DNA from: Paraburkholderia guartelaensis | GTDB taxonomy: Bacteria > Pseudomonadota > Gammaproteobacteria > Burkholderiales > Burkholderiaceae | Reading direction: 5' to 3' | DNA: 64,000 bases | Assembly: GCF_004353905.1 (NCBI RefSeq) | Contig: NZ_SMOD01000007.1 | Coordinates: forward strand, 230,826 to 294,825 | Shown here: piece by piece, positions 21,716 through 35,224 of the stretch | Position numbering within the stretch: position 1 is the stretch's first letter | Layout of the letters: each line of letters opens with the position of its first letter | Program-made: the position numbers and the translations under genes | The notes under the pieces: generated by a model | What the model was told of the DNA's origin: nothing | What the model saw: the letters and a program-made list of their open reading frames with translations, nothing else | Database searches by the model: none

Positions 21716-22708
21716 ATGTCGTCCACCGCCACCCCATCCCCCAGCGCAGCCACCCTGCTTGCACCCATCGCCAGTGACATGGAGCAGGTGAATCGTGTCA
21801 TCCGGCAGAGCCTGGCGTCCGAGGTGATGCTGATCAACCAGATCTCCGAGTACATCATCGGCGCGGGCGGCAAGCGGCTGCGTCCGGCGCTCCTGCTCAT
21901 GGTGGCCGGCGCGCTCGGCGACCACGGCACGGAGCGTCATGTGCTCGCGGCGGTCGTCGAGTTCATTCACACGGCTACGCTCCTGCACGACGACGTCGTC
22001 GACGAATCGGACCTGCGGCGCGGCCGCCAGACGGCCAACGCGCTGTTCGGCAACGCTGCCAGCGTGCTGGTGGGCGATTACCTGTATTCGCGCTCGTTCG
22101 AGATGATGGTGGGCGTCGGCAAGATGCGCGTGATGGAAATCCTGTCCGCCGCCACGACGATCATCTCCGAGGGTGAAGTCCTGCAGCTCCTGAACATGCA
22201 CGACGCGGACGTGGACACCGACCGCTACATGCAGGTGATCCGCTACAAGACCGCCAAGCTTTTCGAAGCCGCGGCGCAGCTCGGCGCGGTGCTTTCGGGG
22301 GCGGATGCGCGCACCGAGGAAGCCGCGGCCGAATACGGGCGGCGCATCGGCACGGCATTCCAGATCATGGACGACTGGCTCGACTACACGGGCACGCCAG
22401 AATCGATGGGCAAGAACGCGGGCGACGACCTGCGCGAAGGCAAGCCCACGCTGCCGCTGATCTGGCTGATCGAGCACGGCACGGCTGCGGAAGCCGCGCT
22501 TGCACGCGAAGCGATCGAACAAGGCGGCACGACGCGCTTCGACGAAATCTTCGCGGCGATCACGCGCTCGGGCGCGCTCGAGCACACGCTGCAATGCGCG
22601 CGCACTGAAGCCCAAGCCGCCGCCGATGCGATTTCGGCGTTCCCCCCTTCCATTTACAAAGATAGCCTGCTAGAATTATGTTCTTACTCGACGACGCGCC
22701 AGTCTTGA
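21716..22708 (+). CDS. ispB: All-trans polyprenyl (octaprenyl) diphosphate synthase
   Basis: The 330-residue enzyme extends farnesyl diphosphate with isopentenyl diphosphate to make the ubiquinone side chain. The first aspartate-rich motif is LLHDDVVDE (Asp92 onward) and the second is IMDDWLD (219-223). GGKRLRPALLL is the diphosphate-binding segment. Beta-proteobacteria use C40 chains, so octaprenyl is the likely product, but chain length is inferred. It is divergent from rplU. A TATAAT lies at 21684-21689, 27 bases before the start, with no clear -35. coq7, a later step in ubiquinone synthesis, is elsewhere in the window. Confidence 0.94.
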   Translation: MSSTATPSPSAATLLAPIASDMEQVNRVIRQSLASEVMLINQISEYIIGAGGKRLRPALLLMVAGALGDHGTERHVLAAVVEFIHTATLLHDDVVDESDLRRGRQTANALFGNAASVLVGDYLYSRSFEMMVGVGKMRVMEILSAATTIISEGEVLQLLNMHDADVDTDRYMQVIRYKTAKLFEAAAQLGAVLSGADARTEEAAAEYGRRIGTAFQIMDDWLDYTGTPESMGKNAGDDLREGKPTLPLIWLIEHGTAAEAALAREAIEQGGTTRFDEIFAAITRSGALEHTLQCARTEAQAAADAISAFPPSIYKDSLLELCSYSTTRQS

Positions 22709-22746
22709 AACAGACGAAGCGGGTTGTGGAGTCCAGCAGTAAATTC

Positions 22747-22823
22747 GGGGTGTAGCTTAGCCTGGTAGAGCGCTACGTTCGGGACGTAGAGGCCGGAGGT
22801 TCGAATCCTCTCACCCCGACCAG
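22747..22823 (+). tRNA. tRNA-Pro (anticodon CGG)
   Basis: The 77-base sequence folds as a cloverleaf. Acceptor arms CGGGGTG and CACCCCG pair, the anticodon stem is CTACG/CGTAG with loop TTCGGGA (anticodon CGG, proline), the T arm contains GGTTCGAATCC, and CCA is encoded at the end. The gene stands alone between ispB and a transporter-like gene, with a strong terminator 10 bases after it. No integrated element or attachment-site duplication is visible at its 3' end. Confidence 0.97.
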
Positions 22824-22832
22824 AATTCGAGA

Positions 22833-22864
22833 AAAACCGCGCATGCATTGCGCGGTTTTTTTTC
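22833..22864 (+). terminator. Terminator after tRNA-Pro
   Basis: AAACCGCGC/GCGCGGTTT stem with a short ATGCATT loop, followed by eight T residues. Confidence 0.92.
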
Positions 22865-23019
22865 GCCTGTAGCTCCCGCACTCGCATCCTGTCCGGCAAC
22901 TCGCGGCGCACCACGCCTCGCACAGCCGGCAGCGGCCTTATCCGTTCGGCCAGTCGCCCTGGAACTGCGGTACCCCTCTGTTATAGTTTCCCCATCCGCC
23001 CCCCTCACTTTCTCGACGC

Positions 23020-24339
23020 GTGGACCACCTTCCCTTATGGGCGCAGATTTGCGCCGTCTTCGTCCTGCTCATCTGCTCCAGCTTTTTCTCCATCTCCGAA
23101 ACGGCGATGATGGCGCTCAATCGCCATCGGCTCAAATACCTCGCCAATCACGGCACGCTCGGCGCGAAGACCACCCAGAAGCTGCTCGCGCGCACCGACC
23201 TGCTGCTTTCGGTGATCCTGATCGGCAACAATCTCTTCAACACCATCATCCCGGTCCTCACGACTTCGATTGCGCTCCATACCTTCGGCCGCAACAATCT
23301 CGTGCTCTCGATCGCAACGGGCATCGTCGCGTTCCTCATCATCGTGTTCGCGGAAATCACGCCGAAGATTGTGGGCGCAACGTTTCCGGAAAAAATCGCG
23401 CTGCCCGCGAGCCTCTTGATCGCGCCGCTCATGCGTGTGACGAAGCCACTCATCTGGTTCGTCAACATGTTTGCGAACACCATCCTGCGCATCCTGCACA
23501 TCAATACGCACAAGGCGCATGACCAGCGGCTCTCCACCGAGGAGTTGCGCACCATCGTGCTCGAGTCGGGCAGCTTCATGCCGACCAAGCACCGCAGCAT
23601 CCTGCTGAACCTGTTCGATCTGGAGAACATCACCGTCGACGACGTGATGATTCCGCGCCGGCGCATCGAGGCGCTCGATTACGATGCCCCGCTCGAAGAC
23701 ATCCTGCATCAGCTCGAGACCTGCTATCACAACAAGCTGATCGTCTATCAAGGCGACATCGACCGCGTGCTCGGCGTGCTGCATGTGCGCAAGACGCTGG
23801 CCGCGCTGCACAACCAGGAATTCGAGCGCGAGACGCTGCGCGAACTGCTCGCCGAACCGTACTTCGTGCCCACGGGCACGCCCGGGTTCCAGCAGCTCCA
23901 GTACTTCCAGGAAAGCCGCCACCGCATCGCGCTCGTCGTGAACGAGTACGGTGAGATGGAAGGACTCGTGACACCCGAAGACATCATCGAGGAGCTGATC
24001 GGCGAATTCACCACGTCGATGCCGCGCAGCGGTACCGGACGCGGCGGCTGGAACGACGAAGGCGAATGTATCGTGCCGGGCAGCATGCCCTTGCGCGAAC
24101 TCAATCGCTGGCTGCATATCAAGCTGCCCACGGATGGGCCCAAGACGCTCAACGGCCTGATCCTCGAAGTGCTCGAAGAGATTCCCGAAGGCGACGTGTG
24201 CCTGCAGATCGGCGACGTGAAGCTCGAAGTGCTGCGCAGCGACGACCAGGCCGTACGCACGGTCAAGCTCTTCAAGCCCGGCGCCAAGCCGCGCCAGGGC
24301 ACGCTGCAAAAGGCCAAGAAGCTGCTGCCCGGACGTTAG
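23020..24339 (+). CDS. HlyC/CorC (CNNM-type) transporter-like membrane protein
   Basis: This 439-residue protein has an N-terminal DUF21/CNNM membrane domain with about four helices (from ICAVFVLLICSSFFSISET). A tandem CBS pair follows around residues 200-330 (VDDVMIPRRRIEALDYD; VVNEYGEMEGLVTPEDIIEEL), then a CorC/HlyC C-terminal domain. The family is linked to magnesium, cobalt or polyamine efflux (PaeA/YtfL-like), and CBS domains usually sense adenosine nucleotides. The start is GTG at 23020. The substrate is not determinable here. Confidence 0.9.
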   Translation: MDHLPLWAQICAVFVLLICSSFFSISETAMMALNRHRLKYLANHGTLGAKTTQKLLARTDLLLSVILIGNNLFNTIIPVLTTSIALHTFGRNNLVLSIATGIVAFLIIVFAEITPKIVGATFPEKIALPASLLIAPLMRVTKPLIWFVNMFANTILRILHINTHKAHDQRLSTEELRTIVLESGSFMPTKHRSILLNLFDLENITVDDVMIPRRRIEALDYDAPLEDILHQLETCYHNKLIVYQGDIDRVLGVLHVRKTLAALHNQEFERETLRELLAEPYFVPTGTPGFQQLQYFQESRHRIALVVNEYGEMEGLVTPEDIIEELIGEFTTSMPRSGTGRGGWNDEGECIVPGSMPLRELNRWLHIKLPTDGPKTLNGLILEVLEEIPEGDVCLQIGDVKLEVLRSDDQAVRTVKLFKPGAKPRQGTLQKAKKLLPGR

Positions 24340-24417
24340 CCGTTCTGCCAGGTGGCGGCGCAGTGCGCCGCGCGCCATGATGAAGGCGTCATCTGTCCGA
24401 GGCGGCTTCGCGCCGGC

Positions 24418-25719
24418 ATGCCGATGCTTTCTACTCCTTATCGTGCGTATCGTGCGCGCCCTTTCGCCGCCGTGGCTGCCGATGGCGGTACGGGCGGTGG
24501 GTCAACGGCGCGCACACCTCCACTAGTCTCCGCACCGCAGGCCGACGACGCACCCGCCGTTCGCCTGCTCTCCGAAACGCTGCGCGAAGCCGCGCGGCGC
24601 AATGCCTCCGATCTACACATCGAGCCGATGGAACAGGGCTGGCGCGTGCGTCTGCGCATCGACGGCGTGCTGCACGAGATGGCACGCCCGCCTGTGCATC
24701 TGCGCGACGCGTTCGTCACGCGGATCAAGGTGCTCGCGCGCATGGACATCGCCGAGCGGCGCGTTCCGCAGGACGGCAGGCTGCGGCTCGCGCCCTCGGG
24801 GGCGTCGCAAGCCGCCGAGGACTATCGCGTGAATTCGCTGCCCACGCTTCATGGCGAGAAGCTCGTCTTGCGCAGGCTCGAAGCGCTTCCCGCCGACTTG
24901 TCGCTTGCCGAACTCGGGCTCGATGAAGCTCAACAGCGTGCCGTAGCCGAAGCGATCAGCGCGCCACACGGTCTTGTCCTCGTCACGGGCCCCACAGGCA
25001 GCGGCAAGACACTCTCGCTCTACTGTTTCCTGCAAAGACTCAACGGTACGGCACGCAATCTCTGCTCGGTGGAAGATCCTGCCGAAATCCAGCTCGCGGG
25101 CATCAATCAGGTCAACGTGCGCGAGAAGGCCGGGCTCACCTTTGCGGTGGCGCTGCGTGCGCTGCTGCGCCAGGACCCGGACGTCATCATGATCGGCGAA
25201 ATTCGCGACGAAGAAACCGCCAGCGTGGCCGTCAGGGCCGCGCAGACCGGCCATCTCGTCCTCTCGACCGTGCACACGAACGACGCGAGTGCGGCCTGCG
25301 CACGGCTCGTCGACATCGGCGTCGAGCCGTACAACCTGGCGGGCTCGTTGCGGCTCGTCACCGCGCAACGTCTCGTGCGGCGGCTATGTCCGCAATGCCG
25401 CGTGCGCGGCGAGGCTTCGCAGTCGGCGCTCATCGCAGCGGGACTGAACGTGCGCGACAGTGACACGACACAGCCTTATGTCGCGCGCGGCTGCGAGGCT
25501 TGCCATGGCATCGGCTATCGCGGTCGCGTGGGTATTCACGAGGTCTTGCCGATATCGGAGACCATCCGCGAGCTAATCGTCGCTGGGCGCGGCGCGCACG
25601 AAATCGCACGCGAAGCACGCCGAGGCGGTGTGGCAACCTTGCGCGACGCAGCGCTCGCACGCGTGCGCGACGGCACCACGAGCCTCGCCGAAGCGCTTGC
25701 CGCGACGCAAGCGCCATGA
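24418..25719 (+). CDS. pilB: GspE/PilB family secretion/pilus assembly ATPase, short form
   Basis: This 433-residue ATPase powers type IV pilus extension or type II secretion. After about 50 low-complexity residues, SDLHIEP begins the conserved N2-type domain. Walker A is GPTGSGKT (191-198), the Asp box and Walker B are near DPDVIMIGEIRDEETA, and a C-terminal tetracysteine zinc site uses CPQC and CEACHGIGYRG. Full PilB is about 570 residues; here the N-terminal T2SSE_N domain is missing. The start is uncertain: ATG at 24418 was chosen, and 24424 is also possible. The stop overlaps the next start by four bases. Confidence 0.9.
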   Translation: MPMLSTPYRAYRARPFAAVAADGGTGGGSTARTPPLVSAPQADDAPAVRLLSETLREAARRNASDLHIEPMEQGWRVRLRIDGVLHEMARPPVHLRDAFVTRIKVLARMDIAERRVPQDGRLRLAPSGASQAAEDYRVNSLPTLHGEKLVLRRLEALPADLSLAELGLDEAQQRAVAEAISAPHGLVLVTGPTGSGKTLSLYCFLQRLNGTARNLCSVEDPAEIQLAGINQVNVREKAGLTFAVALRALLRQDPDVIMIGEIRDEETASVAVRAAQTGHLVLSTVHTNDASAACARLVDIGVEPYNLAGSLRLVTAQRLVRRLCPQCRVRGEASQSALIAAGLNVRDSDTTQPYVARGCEACHGIGYRGRVGIHEVLPISETIRELIVAGRGAHEIAREARRGGVATLRDAALARVRDGTTSLAEALAATQAP

Positions 25720-26936
25720 GCGACACGCACGCCCGTCGCGGCCCATCCGAGTGGCGCTTCGCGTGGCGCGGTCTCGATGCATCGGGCGCGACGAAGCGTG
25801 GCACCGTGATCGCGCTCGACGCTACAGCTGTGCGCGACGCGCTCAAGCGCGATCGCATCACCGTGCTCGCCATCGAGCGCAAATCGAGTGCGGCCGCGCC
25901 CAAGGCAAGCCACGCGGACGTCACGCGCTTTACGCGCCAGCTCGCGAGCCTCTTGCGCGCGGGCCTGCCGCTTGCGAATGCGCTCGATCTGCTCGCGCTG
26001 TCGCCGGGGCCGAACGGCATGCCGCGCATTGCCGCGGCGCTCGCGCGCGACATCGCCGGCGGCCTGCGCTTTGCCGACTCGCTCGCGCAACATCCGGCGC
26101 GCTTCAACGCGCTGTATTGCCAGCTCGTTGCCGTTGGCGAAGCTTCGGGTGCGCTCGCTGCAGTACTCGGGCGCCTCGCCGACGACCGCGAGCGTGCCGC
26201 CGCGCAGCGCGCCAAAGTGCGCGCCGCGCTCACCTACCCCGTCGCGGTGCTGTTGCTCGCGGTTGTCATTACCGCGGCGTTGCTGGTCTGGGTCGTGCCC
26301 ACGTTCAAGCAGATCTTCGACGGCTTCGGCGCCGCACTGCCCGCGCCCACGCAGTTCGTGCTGATGCTCTCGGCGGGCGCCGCGCGCTGGAGCGTGCCGG
26401 CCGCCGTAGCCGCGGCCACCGGCACGCTCGCCCTGCAAGCGGCCTTACGGCGCTCGGAAGCCTCGCGCATTGCGTTCGGACGCGCGATGCTAAAGCTCCC
26501 GCTTTGCGGCACGCTGCTCACCACACTGTGCGCCGCCCGCTGGAGCCGCGCGCTCGGCACGCTCCTCGCCGCCGGCACGCCACTCGCCGACGCGTTCGAT
26601 TCGCTCGTGCACGCAAGCGGCAACGCATTCTTCGATCGAGCAAGCGCGGGGATCAGTGAGCGCCTGCGGCACGGCGAGCGGCTCGCCGCAGCCATGCGCG
26701 CGGCGGGATGCTTTCCTGCAGACGTGGTTCAGCCTGTTGCGGTCGCGGAAGAATCGGGCGCGCTCGACGCGATGTTGCTCGATGTGGCTTCGCTCGCCGA
26801 CCGTCAGGTCGACGAAAAGATCGCGCTCGTCTCGAGCCTGTGCGAGCCGCTCGTGATTGTCGTGCTCGGTGCGCTGGTCGGCGGCCTCGTCGTTGCGATG
26901 TATCTTCCCATCATTCAACTGGGCAACGTGGTGTAG
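25716..26936 (+). CDS. pilC: Type IV pilus / type II secretion inner-membrane platform protein PilC/GspF
   Basis: The 406-residue protein has the two repeated T2SSF domains of PilC/GspF, first around FTRQLASLLRAGLPLANALDLLA and again near RWSRALGTLLAAGTPLADAF. Each is followed by membrane helices (VAVLLLAVVITAALLVW and VIVVLGALVGGLVVAMYLP). It forms the membrane platform on which the PilB ATPase acts. Its ATG overlaps the pilB stop (ATGA). No pilin gene accompanies these genes here. Confidence 0.93.
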   Translation: MSDTHARRGPSEWRFAWRGLDASGATKRGTVIALDATAVRDALKRDRITVLAIERKSSAAAPKASHADVTRFTRQLASLLRAGLPLANALDLLALSPGPNGMPRIAAALARDIAGGLRFADSLAQHPARFNALYCQLVAVGEASGALAAVLGRLADDRERAAAQRAKVRAALTYPVAVLLLAVVITAALLVWVVPTFKQIFDGFGAALPAPTQFVLMLSAGAARWSVPAAVAAATGTLALQAALRRSEASRIAFGRAMLKLPLCGTLLTTLCAARWSRALGTLLAAGTPLADAFDSLVHASGNAFFDRASAGISERLRHGERLAAAMRAAGCFPADVVQPVAVAEESGALDAMLLDVASLADRQVDEKIALVSSLCEPLVIVVLGALVGGLVVAMYLPIIQLGNVV

Positions 26937-26964
26937 CATCGCTGCCAGATTCCGGTTCCGTCTC

Positions 26965-27882
26965 ATGCCCGTCCAACTTCTTTCCGCGCCCGATACCGCA
27001 ACGCCGCTCGCAGCCGCTCTCGCCGGACTGCCCTTCGGCGTGCTCATGGTCTTCACCATTGCGTTCGGCCTCGTCATCGGCAGCTTTCTCAACGTCGTCG
27101 TGCACCGGTTGCCGATCATGCTGGAGCGCGCGTGGCGCGCCGATGTTGCGGAAGCGACCGGCACGCCCGGTCCGCTCTTCGAAGAAGACGGGGTGCCCGC
27201 GCGCTACAACCTCTGGCTCCCACGCAGCGCGTGCCCGCACTGCGGCCACGTCTTGCGCGCCTGGGAAAACATTCCGGTGCTCAGCTGGGTCGCGCTGCGC
27301 GGGCGCTGCTCGCACTGTCATGCGCGCGTGAGTGTGCGCTACCCGCTCATCGAAATCGCGAGCGCGGCTTGCGCGGCCGGCGCGTTGCTCGCCTTCGGGC
27401 CCACCGGCAAGGCGCTCGCCGCCTTCGTGCTGTGCGCCACGCTCATCGCAGCGAGCGCCATCGACCTTGAACACCAGATGCTGCACGATGAAATCACCCA
27501 GCCGCTGCTGTGGGCCGGGTTGCTGATCAATTTTGCAGGGACCTTCGTCACGCTGCGCGAAGCGGTGATCGGCGCGGTCGCGGGTTATCTGGCGCTGTGG
27601 TGCGTCTACTGGGTCTTCAAGCTGTTGCGTGGCGTGGAAGGCATGGGCCACGGGGACTTCAAACTGCTCGCCGCACTCGGCGCATGGCTCGGCTGGAGCG
27701 CGCTGCCGCAGATCGTCGTGATCGCCGCGGTGGCCGGCGCGCTCGTCGGCATAATCTCTACGTTGACGGGACGCATGCGTTTCGAAGAGCCGCTGCCGTT
27801 CGGCCCGTATCTGGCCGCTGGCGCGCTCGTCACATTGTTTGCGGGCACACCGCTGTATGGCGTATTTGCGTGGGGGAACTGA
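26965..27882 (+). CDS. pilD: Prepilin leader peptidase / N-methyltransferase
   Basis: PilD (305 residues) cleaves and N-methylates type IV prepilins and pseudopilins. The N-terminal methyltransferase part carries the two zinc-binding cysteine pairs ([11 protein letters not shown] and CSHCHARVS). The aspartyl protease residues lie in [12 protein letters not shown] and the GxGD motif [14 protein letters not shown]. About eight membrane helices are predicted. It follows pilC by 28 bases and its stop is almost at the coaE ribosome site. Confidence 0.95.
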   Translation: MPVQLLSAPDTATPLAAALAGLPFGVLMVFTIAFGLVIGSFLNVVVHRLPIMLERAWRADVAEATGTPGPLFEEDGVPARYNLWLPRSACPHCGHVLRAWENIPVLSWVALRGRCSHCHARVSVRYPLIEIASAACAAGALLAFGPTGKALAAFVLCATLIAASAIDLEHQMLHDEITQPLLWAGLLINFAGTFVTLREAVIGAVAGYLALWCVYWVFKLLRGVEGMGHGDFKLLAALGAWLGWSALPQIVVIAAVAGALVGIISTLTGRMRFEEPLPFGPYLAAGALVTLFAGTPLYGVFAWGN

Positions 27883-27886
27883 TCAA

Positions 27887-29391
<1,505 letters not shown>

Positions 29392-29440
29392 AACCGAGCG
29401 CGTCGCCAGGCCAGACTCAACGCAACCAAAGTTCTATCGC

Positions 29441-29635
29441 ATGACCACTGTCGTCAAATGTCCGACCTGCGGCAAGGAAGTCCGCTGGGTGCCGGAGAAC
29501 CGCTTCCGGCCTTTCTGCTCCGAGCGTTGCAAGCAAATGGATCTCGGCGCATGGGCAGCCGAAAAGTACCGCATCGGCGGCGCCGACGACGAAACGCCGC
29601 CGGAAGACGCGCCGCCCACGGATACGCGCCAATAA
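29441..29635 (+). CDS. yacG: DNA gyrase inhibitor YacG
   Basis: The 64-residue YacG protein holds a single zinc ribbon with four cysteines: [12 protein letters not shown] and [12 protein letters not shown]. It binds GyrB and blocks its DNA binding. An acidic disordered C-terminus ([13 protein letters not shown]) follows. It lies 49 bases after zapD and is followed directly by a terminator, ending the pilBCD-coaE-zapD-yacG run. Confidence 0.95.
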   Translation: MTTVVKCPTCGKEVRWVPENRFRPFCSERCKQMDLGAWAAEKYRIGGADDETPPEDAPPTDTRQ

Positions 29636-29677
29636 GCAACAGTAAGCAATAAGCGCCGCGACGCGCTTGCGCCAGAC

Positions 29678-29714
29678 AAAAAAGGCCGCTGTGCATCACG
29701 CACAGCGGCCTTTT
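29678..29714. terminator. Bidirectional terminator between yacG and the MutT-like gene
   Basis: GGCCGCTGTG/CACAGCGGCC is a perfect 10-bp stem with a 7-base loop, with A6 before it and T4 after it, serving both convergent genes. Confidence 0.9.
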
Positions 29715-29737
29715 GCATTGTCGTGGCCCTTAGAGCG

Positions 29738-30169
29738 TCACTCCGCGGCGAGCCATTCCAGCACAGGAATCGTCGCGGGCAGGAGCGGCTCGACGCTCGC
29801 CGGCAGCGACTGCCAGACAAACGCCTGACCTTCGCGGCCATGCGGCTCGCCGGTCCACTCGGTCACCTTGCAGAAGTAGAGCCGCACATAGGCGTGCGGG
29901 TAATCGTGTTCGAGCGTGTGCCACAGATGGCACGCCTTCACGTCGATGCCCAGTTCCTCGTGCAACTCGCGCGCGAGCGCCGCTTCGACTGTCTCGCCCG
30001 CTTCCAGCTTGCCGCCCGGAAACTCCCAGTAGCCTGCATAAGGCTTGCCTTCGGGGCGCTGGGCGAGCAGGTAGCGGCCATCGGGCTGCACCAGCACACC
30101 CACCGCGACTTCCGTCACGGGGCGTGCGTTCGCGGAAGCATCCTTCGTGGTGTTGGCTTCGGCGCTCAT
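29738..30169 (-). CDS. Nudix hydrolase, MutT / 8-oxo-dGTP diphosphatase type
   Basis: The 143-residue protein contains the Nudix box GGKLEAGETVEAALARELHEE (residues 52-72) after the strand VAVGVLVQPDGRYLLAQRPEG, the arrangement of MutT, which removes 8-oxo-dGTP from the nucleotide pool. The exact substrate is inferred from family. Its start overlaps the stop of the DUF815 ATPase gene by four bases. In other proteobacteria MutT often follows secA, and secA is three genes upstream here. Confidence 0.9.
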   Translation of the reverse strand: MSAEANTTKDASANARPVTEVAVGVLVQPDGRYLLAQRPEGKPYAGYWEFPGGKLEAGETVEAALARELHEELGIDVKACHLWHTLEHDYPHAYVRLYFCKVTEWTGEPHGREGQAFVWQSLPASVEPLLPATIPVLEWLAAE

Positions 30170-31038
30170 GCCTCTTGCGCCTTCTTGCCCGACCAGTCGC
30201 GTGCGAATTGCCACGCCACGCGGCCGGAACGCGAGCCGCGTTCCAGCGCCCAGACGAGCGCGTCGCCGCGCGCCGATTCGACTTCGGCGTCGTCGCAGCC
30301 GAAATGGCGCAGCCAGTGGGCGACGATCGTCAGATAGTCGTCCTGCTTGAACGGATAGAAGCTCACCCAAAGGCCAAAGCGCTCGGACAACGAGATCTTC
30401 TCTTCCACGACTTCGCCCGGATGAATCTCGCCGTCGGGCATGTGCTTGTATGTCTCGTTATCGCTCATGTACTCGGGCAGCAGATGGCGCCGGTTCGAGG
30501 TCGCATAGATCAGCACGTTGTCCGACTGCGCGGCCACCGAGCCGTCCAGCGCCACCTTCAGCGCCTTGTAGCCCGATTCGCCTTCCTCGAACGAGAGGTC
30601 GTCGCAGAACACGATGAAGCGCTCGGGGCGCGTCGAGATGAGATCGACGATATCGCCGAGGTCATGCAGATCGTCCTTGTCGACTTCGATCAGGCGCAGG
30701 CCCTCTTGCGCGTACGCGTTCAGGCAGGCCTTGATCAGCGACGACTTGCCGGTGCCGCGCGCGCCGGTGAGCAGCACGTTGTTCGCCGGCTTCTTCTGCA
30801 CGAACTGGCGCGTGTTGCGGTCGATGAGATCTTTCTGCCGGTCGATGTTCTGCAGGTCGTCGAGCGAGATCAACGAGATCGCCGGCACCGGCTGCAGGAA
30901 GCCGCGCCCCTGGCGCTTGCGCCAGCGAAACGCGACGGCCGCGTTCCAGTCGACATCGGGTGCCGACGGCGGCAGCACGGCTTCGAGGCGGCCGAGCAGC
31001 GCTTCGGCGCGGGTCAGAAACTGTTCGAGCTTGTCCAT
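30166..31038 (-). CDS. DUF815 family AAA-type ATPase
   Basis: This 290-residue protein has a Walker A motif GARGTGKS (92-99) and a Walker B near FIVFCDDLSFEE. These sit in the DUF815 domain (about residues 40-285), which resembles AAA+ proteins of the DnaA/IstB type. Its role is unknown. In beta-proteobacteria it regularly lies between argJ and a mutT gene, suggesting shared expression rather than shared function. It begins 19 bases after argJ. Confidence 0.9.
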   Translation of the reverse strand: MDKLEQFLTRAEALLGRLEAVLPPSAPDVDWNAAVAFRWRKRQGRGFLQPVPAISLISLDDLQNIDRQKDLIDRNTRQFVQKKPANNVLLTGARGTGKSSLIKACLNAYAQEGLRLIEVDKDDLHDLGDIVDLISTRPERFIVFCDDLSFEEGESGYKALKVALDGSVAAQSDNVLIYATSNRRHLLPEYMSDNETYKHMPDGEIHPGEVVEEKISLSERFGLWVSFYPFKQDDYLTIVAHWLRHFGCDDAEVESARGDALVWALERGSRSGRVAWQFARDWSGKKAQEA

Positions 31039-31057
31039 GTGGTGAAGGCGCTTGAAA

Positions 31058-32299
31058 TCAGGAGCGGTAATCCGCGTTGATGCTCACGTAGTCGTGCGAG
31101 AGGTCGCAGGTCCAGATCGTGGCCTGCGCGTCGCCGCGGCCGAGCAGCACGCGAATCAGGATCTCGCTCTCCTTCATGACGCGCTGGCCGTCCTCTTCGC
31201 GGTAAGCCGGGTTGCGACCGCCCGCTTTCGCGACGAGCACGTCGTCGAGATACAGGTCGATCTTGTCGACGTCGAGGTCCGTCACGCCGGCATAGCCGAT
31301 CGCGGCGAGGATACGGCCGAGGTTGGGGTCCGATGCGTAGAACGCCGTCTTCACGAGCGGCGAATGGCCGATCGCATAAGCGATCTGGCGGCACTCGGCC
31401 ACATCCTTGCCGCCTTCCACCTGCACGGTCATGAACTTGGTCGCACCTTCGCCGTCGCGCACGATGAGCTGCGAGAGTTCCTGGGCGACGGCCGTCACGG
31501 CGTCGCGCAGCGCGGCGTAGGCGGGCGTGTCCGTCGACGTGATCGCGGGCAGGCTCGACTTGCCCGAGGCGATCATGATGAACGAGTCGTTGGTCGAGGT
31601 ATCGCCGTCGATGGTGACGCAGTTGAACGAGCGGTCGGCCACGTACTTCACGAGTTCGTCGAGCACGGGCTGCGCAACGTTCGCATCGAAAGCGAGGAAG
31701 CCGAGCATGGTCGCCATATTCGGCTTGATCATGCCCGCGCCCTTGCTGATGCCCGTGAACGTGATGGTGTGGCCGTCGACCGCGACCTGACGCGACACGG
31801 CCTTCGGCAGCGTGTCGGTCGTCATGATGGCCTGCGCGGCGTCGTACCAGTTCGCGGCCTTGCGGTTCGCCAGCGCGGCGGGCAGGCCCGCCTTCAAACG
31901 ATCGATGGGCAGCGGCTCGAGAATCACGCCAGTCGAGAACGGCAGCACCTGCGAGGACTCGAGGCCGGCCAGGCGCGCGAGTTCATCGCAGGTTTCGCGG
32001 GCGTGCTTCATGCCCGGCTCGCCGGTGCCCGCGTTCGCGTTGCCGGTGTTCACCACCAGCGCGCGAATGCCCTTGCCACCCGCGCGCACCTTCGCGAGAT
32101 GTTCGCGGCACACCGTCACCGGCGCGGCACAGAAGCGGTTCAGCGTGAACACGCCGGCTACGCTCGCGCCTTCGTCGACGGAAATCACCAGGACGTCCTT
32201 GCGATTGGGCTTGCGGATGTTGGCTTCCGCCCAGCCGAGCGTCACGCCGGCGACCGGATGAAGTTGTGCGGGATCAATCGAGGGGAAATTGACAGCCAT
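31058..32299 (-). CDS. argJ: Bifunctional glutamate N-acetyltransferase / amino-acid acetyltransferase ArgJ
   Basis: ArgJ (413 residues) transfers the acetyl group from N-acetylornithine to glutamate in the cyclic arginine pathway, and bifunctional forms also use acetyl-CoA. The self-cleavage site is in [10 protein letters not shown], between Ala196 and the nucleophile Thr197, giving alpha and beta chains. The GDTSTNDSF substrate motif follows. The start ATG at 32299 is preceded by a strong hairpin (32321-32357) in the short secA-argJ gap, which may influence its expression. Confidence 0.95.
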   Translation of the reverse strand: MAVNFPSIDPAQLHPVAGVTLGWAEANIRKPNRKDVLVISVDEGASVAGVFTLNRFCAAPVTVCREHLAKVRAGGKGIRALVVNTGNANAGTGEPGMKHARETCDELARLAGLESSQVLPFSTGVILEPLPIDRLKAGLPAALANRKAANWYDAAQAIMTTDTLPKAVSRQVAVDGHTITFTGISKGAGMIKPNMATMLGFLAFDANVAQPVLDELVKYVADRSFNCVTIDGDTSTNDSFIMIASGKSSLPAITSTDTPAYAALRDAVTAVAQELSQLIVRDGEGATKFMTVQVEGGKDVAECRQIAYAIGHSPLVKTAFYASDPNLGRILAAIGYAGVTDLDVDKIDLYLDDVLVAKAGGRNPAYREEDGQRVMKESEILIRVLLGRGDAQATIWTCDLSHDYVSINADYRS

Positions 32300-32320
32300 G
32301 GTGGCGACCTGTCGAAATGG

Positions 32321-32394
32321 CGATGCCGGCCAGGGCGCTGGAGCCTGGCCGGCATCGGGATTCAAAACGCAAGGCCCGCGAGAAGAAGCGGGCC
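32321..32394 (-). repeat. Two hairpins in the secA-argJ junction
   Basis: A perfect 14-bp inverted repeat CGATGCCGGCCAGG/CCTGGCCGGCATCG (32321-32334 and 32344-32357, 9-base loop) lies 21 bases before argJ. A second stem, GGCCCGC/GCGGGCC (32373-32379 and 32388-32394), stands 25 bases after the secA stop and is followed on the minus strand by TTGCGTTTT, so it may be a weak secA terminator. Confidence 0.75.
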
Positions 32395-32419
32395 ACCGGA
32401 ATCTACGTTCAAGCCTGCG

Positions 32420-35224
<2,805 letters not shown>

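Noticed and set aside
22747..22864. tRNA-Pro as an integration site for a mobile element
   Set aside because: No integrase gene, no repeated tRNA 3' end, and housekeeping genes on both sides.
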